Assembly (NCBI GenBank): GCA_029098085.1
Contig: JAQXNQ010000420.1
Span: 1 to 7,515, forward strand
Reading direction: 5' to 3'
DNA from: Oscillospiraceae bacterium
GTDB taxonomy: Bacteria > Bacillota > Clostridia > Oscillospirales > Ruminococcaceae
Length of the DNA stretch: 7,515 nt
Below the pieces are notes generated by a model that had not been told where the DNA came from, did no database searches, and saw only the letters and a list, made by a program, of their open reading frames with translations. Both the position numbers and the translations under genes were made by a program. This document shows positions 6,170-7,515 of the stretch, piece after piece. Every line of letters starts with the position of its first letter. Position 1 is the first letter of the stretch.

Positions 6170-6206
6170 GAACCTCCGATGCGGACATCAACCGCATCGG
6201 AGGTTC
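6170..6206. terminator. Bidirectional intrinsic terminator between convergent genes
   Basis: Arms 6170-6184 and 6192-6206 match perfectly over 15 bp around a 7-nt loop (ACATCAA). On the minus strand the stem is followed by CTTTTCTTTATC, a good U-rich tract that would end the URO-D-like transcript. On the plus strand it is followed by TTCATAT, a weaker tail that still probably ends the MFS transcript. Confidence 0.88.
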
Positions 6207-6245
6207 TTCATATCAGGAGAGGAATTTGCTTCGGAGCGGGCTCTG

Positions 6246-7283
6246 TCAGAGCGAGGCACCGCCCAGCTGCTGAACCTTTTCGATGCCGTACTCCAGCGAG
6301 GTCTTGAGCACGGCGTCCAGGCTGGGAATGGGGGTGTCGGGGGTCAGGTTGTTGCCGAAGGTCAGGATCAGACGGCCGTCCCTGTGGGCGTAGGTGTCGA
6401 TCAGGTGCCTGACCTCCCGCTCGCAGTCCTCGGGGGTGCCGTAGGGGATGGTGCGCTGCACGTCAAAGCCGGCCCAGATGCAGATCTTGTCGCCGTACTT
6501 GTCGGCGATGACCTTCTCGTCCATGGTGTACTTCTGGATGGGGTGGAGCACGTCCAGACCGATTTCGATGAACTCGGGGATAAACTCTTCAATGTTGCCG
6601 CAGGTGTGCAGCCAGAAGTGCATGCCGTGGGCGTGGGCGGTGTCGATCAGCTCCTTGTAGTAGGGCTTGAAGAACTCCCGGAAGATCTCCAGCGAGAAGA
6701 AGGGGGCGTTCTGGGTGCCGATGTCGTCCGAGGTAAAGATGCCGTCGCAGTGGTATTCGTCAGCCATCCTGACGATGATGGTCTTGTAGAAGTCAGTCAG
6801 AGCGCGGTAGAGCTTGTGCACCTCGTCGGGGCTTTCGTAGTAGTCGCAGAGGGCGTTCTCCATGCCCCGCAGGCTCCAGTGGCGCTCAAAGAAGCAGTAC
6901 CACCAGTTGGCCAGCCGGTAGCGGTGATCGTTGGGATCGGGCTGAGTGGCGTGCTCATAGACGGCGGGGGAGAGGGGCGAGGGGAAGTTGGCCAGCACTT
7001 CGTCCATGTCCTCCATGTCGAAGAAGCACTGGGCGTCGTAGGCGGCGCTGTCGGTGCTCTTCATGTGAGAGGTGGTGACCCATTTGAAGCTGGGATCCAG
7101 CGGGTGTCCCTTGACGGGATCGGGCACGGCCACATAAACGGTTTTCACGTCGCCGGGATACCGGTCAGGATCCATGGGAATCTGTCCCTTCCAGAAATCG
7201 TAGGTCATGGGGATGCGGAAGGCAAGACCCTTGCCTTCGATGACGCCCCGGAGCTCTTCACGGGTGAGCGGTCTGTTTTCCAT
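6246..7283 (-). CDS. Uroporphyrinogen decarboxylase-fold protein (corrinoid methyltransferase-like)
   Basis: This 345-residue protein belongs to the URO-D superfamily. It is much closer to the MtaA/CmuA-like methyltransferase branch than to heme-pathway HemE, since it lacks the N-terminal HemE substrate motifs. Typical features are SDDIGTQNAPFFS (about 185-197), REFFKPYYKELID (202-214), the zinc-site motif HTCGN at 226-230, and LTFGNNLTPDTP near 307-318. Family members of this branch move methyl groups between methylated substrates, corrinoid proteins and coenzyme acceptors in the cytoplasm. Here the position that holds the third zinc-ligand cysteine in MtaA/MtbA appears to be asparagine or glycine (GNN), so catalysis or metal binding may differ. 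GGAGGA lies 7 nt before the ATG, which fixes the start. No corrinoid protein or methyltransferase partner gene is visible in the window. It is convergent with the MFS gene and follows a deoD-like gene at a distance of 141 nt. The substrate is unknown. Confidence 0.88.
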   Translation of the reverse strand: MENRPLTREELRGVIEGKGLAFRIPMTYDFWKGQIPMDPDRYPGDVKTVYVAVPDPVKGHPLDPSFKWVTTSHMKSTDSAAYDAQCFFDMEDMDEVLANFPSPLSPAVYEHATQPDPNDHRYRLANWWYCFFERHWSLRGMENALCDYYESPDEVHKLYRALTDFYKTIIVRMADEYHCDGIFTSDDIGTQNAPFFSLEIFREFFKPYYKELIDTAHAHGMHFWLHTCGNIEEFIPEFIEIGLDVLHPIQKYTMDEKVIADKYGDKICIWAGFDVQRTIPYGTPEDCEREVRHLIDTYAHRDGRLILTFGNNLTPDTPIPSLDAVLKTSLEYGIEKVQQLGGASL

Positions 7284-7424
7284 AATGATTTCCTCCAGAA
7301 TATTTGATATATGTTCAGCGGAGCGCCGCAGCGTTCTGCTGATAAACAGGTGGACAGGCGCCCGAATATGTGTCCGGGCACAGGCTATGCACGCAGCCGT
7401 CCGGCTGCCAGGGGGACGCAGGGC

Positions 7425-7515
7425 TTACTGCAGGGAGACGGCGGTTTTCAGCGCCACCCGGATCATGTCCAGGAAGGTCAGCTGCCGGTCTTCGGCGGGG
7501 AGGGCCTCCCCGGTG
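7425..7515 (-). CDS. deoD: Purine nucleoside phosphorylase, DeoD type (C-terminus only)
   Basis: The minus strand is open from the window edge to a TAA at 7425-7427, giving the last 29 residues, which include TGEALPAEDRQ followed by LTFLDMIRVALKTAVSLQ. This closely resembles, from memory, the C-terminus of DeoD-type purine nucleoside phosphorylases, which end in a TGE..(S/T)AEERQ..F..MI.IAL(E/D)..  pattern. The enzyme cleaves purine (deoxy)ribonucleosides with phosphate to the base and sugar-1-phosphate for salvage in the cytoplasm. Most of the protein lies outside the window, so the active site cannot be checked. The 141 nt between this stop and the URO-D-like gene hold only short GC-rich hairpins without a U-tract (for example 7393-7408), so read-through into the next gene is possible. 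No convincing promoter for that gene was found there. Confidence 0.72.
   Translation of the reverse strand, partial: TGEALPAEDRQLTFLDMIRVALKTAVSLQ

Noticed and set aside
6384..7307. A 307-codon plus-strand open frame antisense to the URO-D-like gene
   Set aside because: Val/Gly/Asp-rich shadow with no plausible ribosome binding site; the opposite strand has clear URO-D family motifs and a good start.
7284..7424. A terminator for the deoD-like gene or a promoter for the URO-D-like gene
   Set aside because: Only short GC-rich stems without a U-tract, and an AT-rich patch (CATATATCAAATATT on the minus strand) too close to the ribosome binding site and without a -35.

Overview
The window is GC-rich, with short intergenic gaps, strong AGGAGG-type ribosome binding sites and mainly Firmicutes-type protein families. 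This suggests a gut Clostridium-class anaerobe, probably Oscillospirales/Oscillospiraceae. The genus cannot be fixed from the sequence.

Layout. (1) Positions 1-848, plus strand: the 3' end of an oligopeptide/dipeptide ABC transporter ATPase gene (DppF/OppF type), then a closely spaced 94-residue single-pass membrane protein of unknown function. (2) 849-971: a convergent terminator zone with two hairpins that share the same arm sequence. (3) 972-4621, minus strand: a tight three-gene operon encoding, in order of transcription, a VTC-domain (polyphosphate polymerase-like) protein, a DUF4956 membrane protein, and a large secreted lipoprotein of the Cthe_2159 carbohydrate-binding beta-helix family. 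(4) 4622-4869: a divergent intergenic region. It holds a perfect TATAAT box preceded by two 14-bp direct repeats spaced exactly 21 bp apart, which resembles a LytTR-type response-regulator site. (5) 4870-6129, plus strand: a 12-helix MFS transporter. (6) 6130-6245: a perfect 15-bp bidirectional terminator. (7) 6246-7283, minus strand: a uroporphyrinogen-decarboxylase-fold protein related to corrinoid methyltransferases. (8) 7425-7515, minus strand: the last 29 codons of a DeoD-type purine nucleoside phosphorylase.

How the genes work together. The least understood part is the VTC / DUF4956 / Cthe_2159 operon. These families recur together in Clostridia, often with a CotH-like kinase, which is absent here. 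The VTC protein keeps the charged tunnel residues expected for nucleotide/phosphate chemistry, DUF4956 supplies a membrane platform with a conserved loop and a soluble domain, and the lipoprotein is displayed outside the cell. A membrane or envelope system that couples phosphate-polymer chemistry to a surface polysaccharide-binding protein is a reasonable inference but is unproven. The peptide transporter, MFS transporter, URO-D-like protein and nucleoside phosphorylase look like ordinary transport and metabolic genes with no evident link to that operon.
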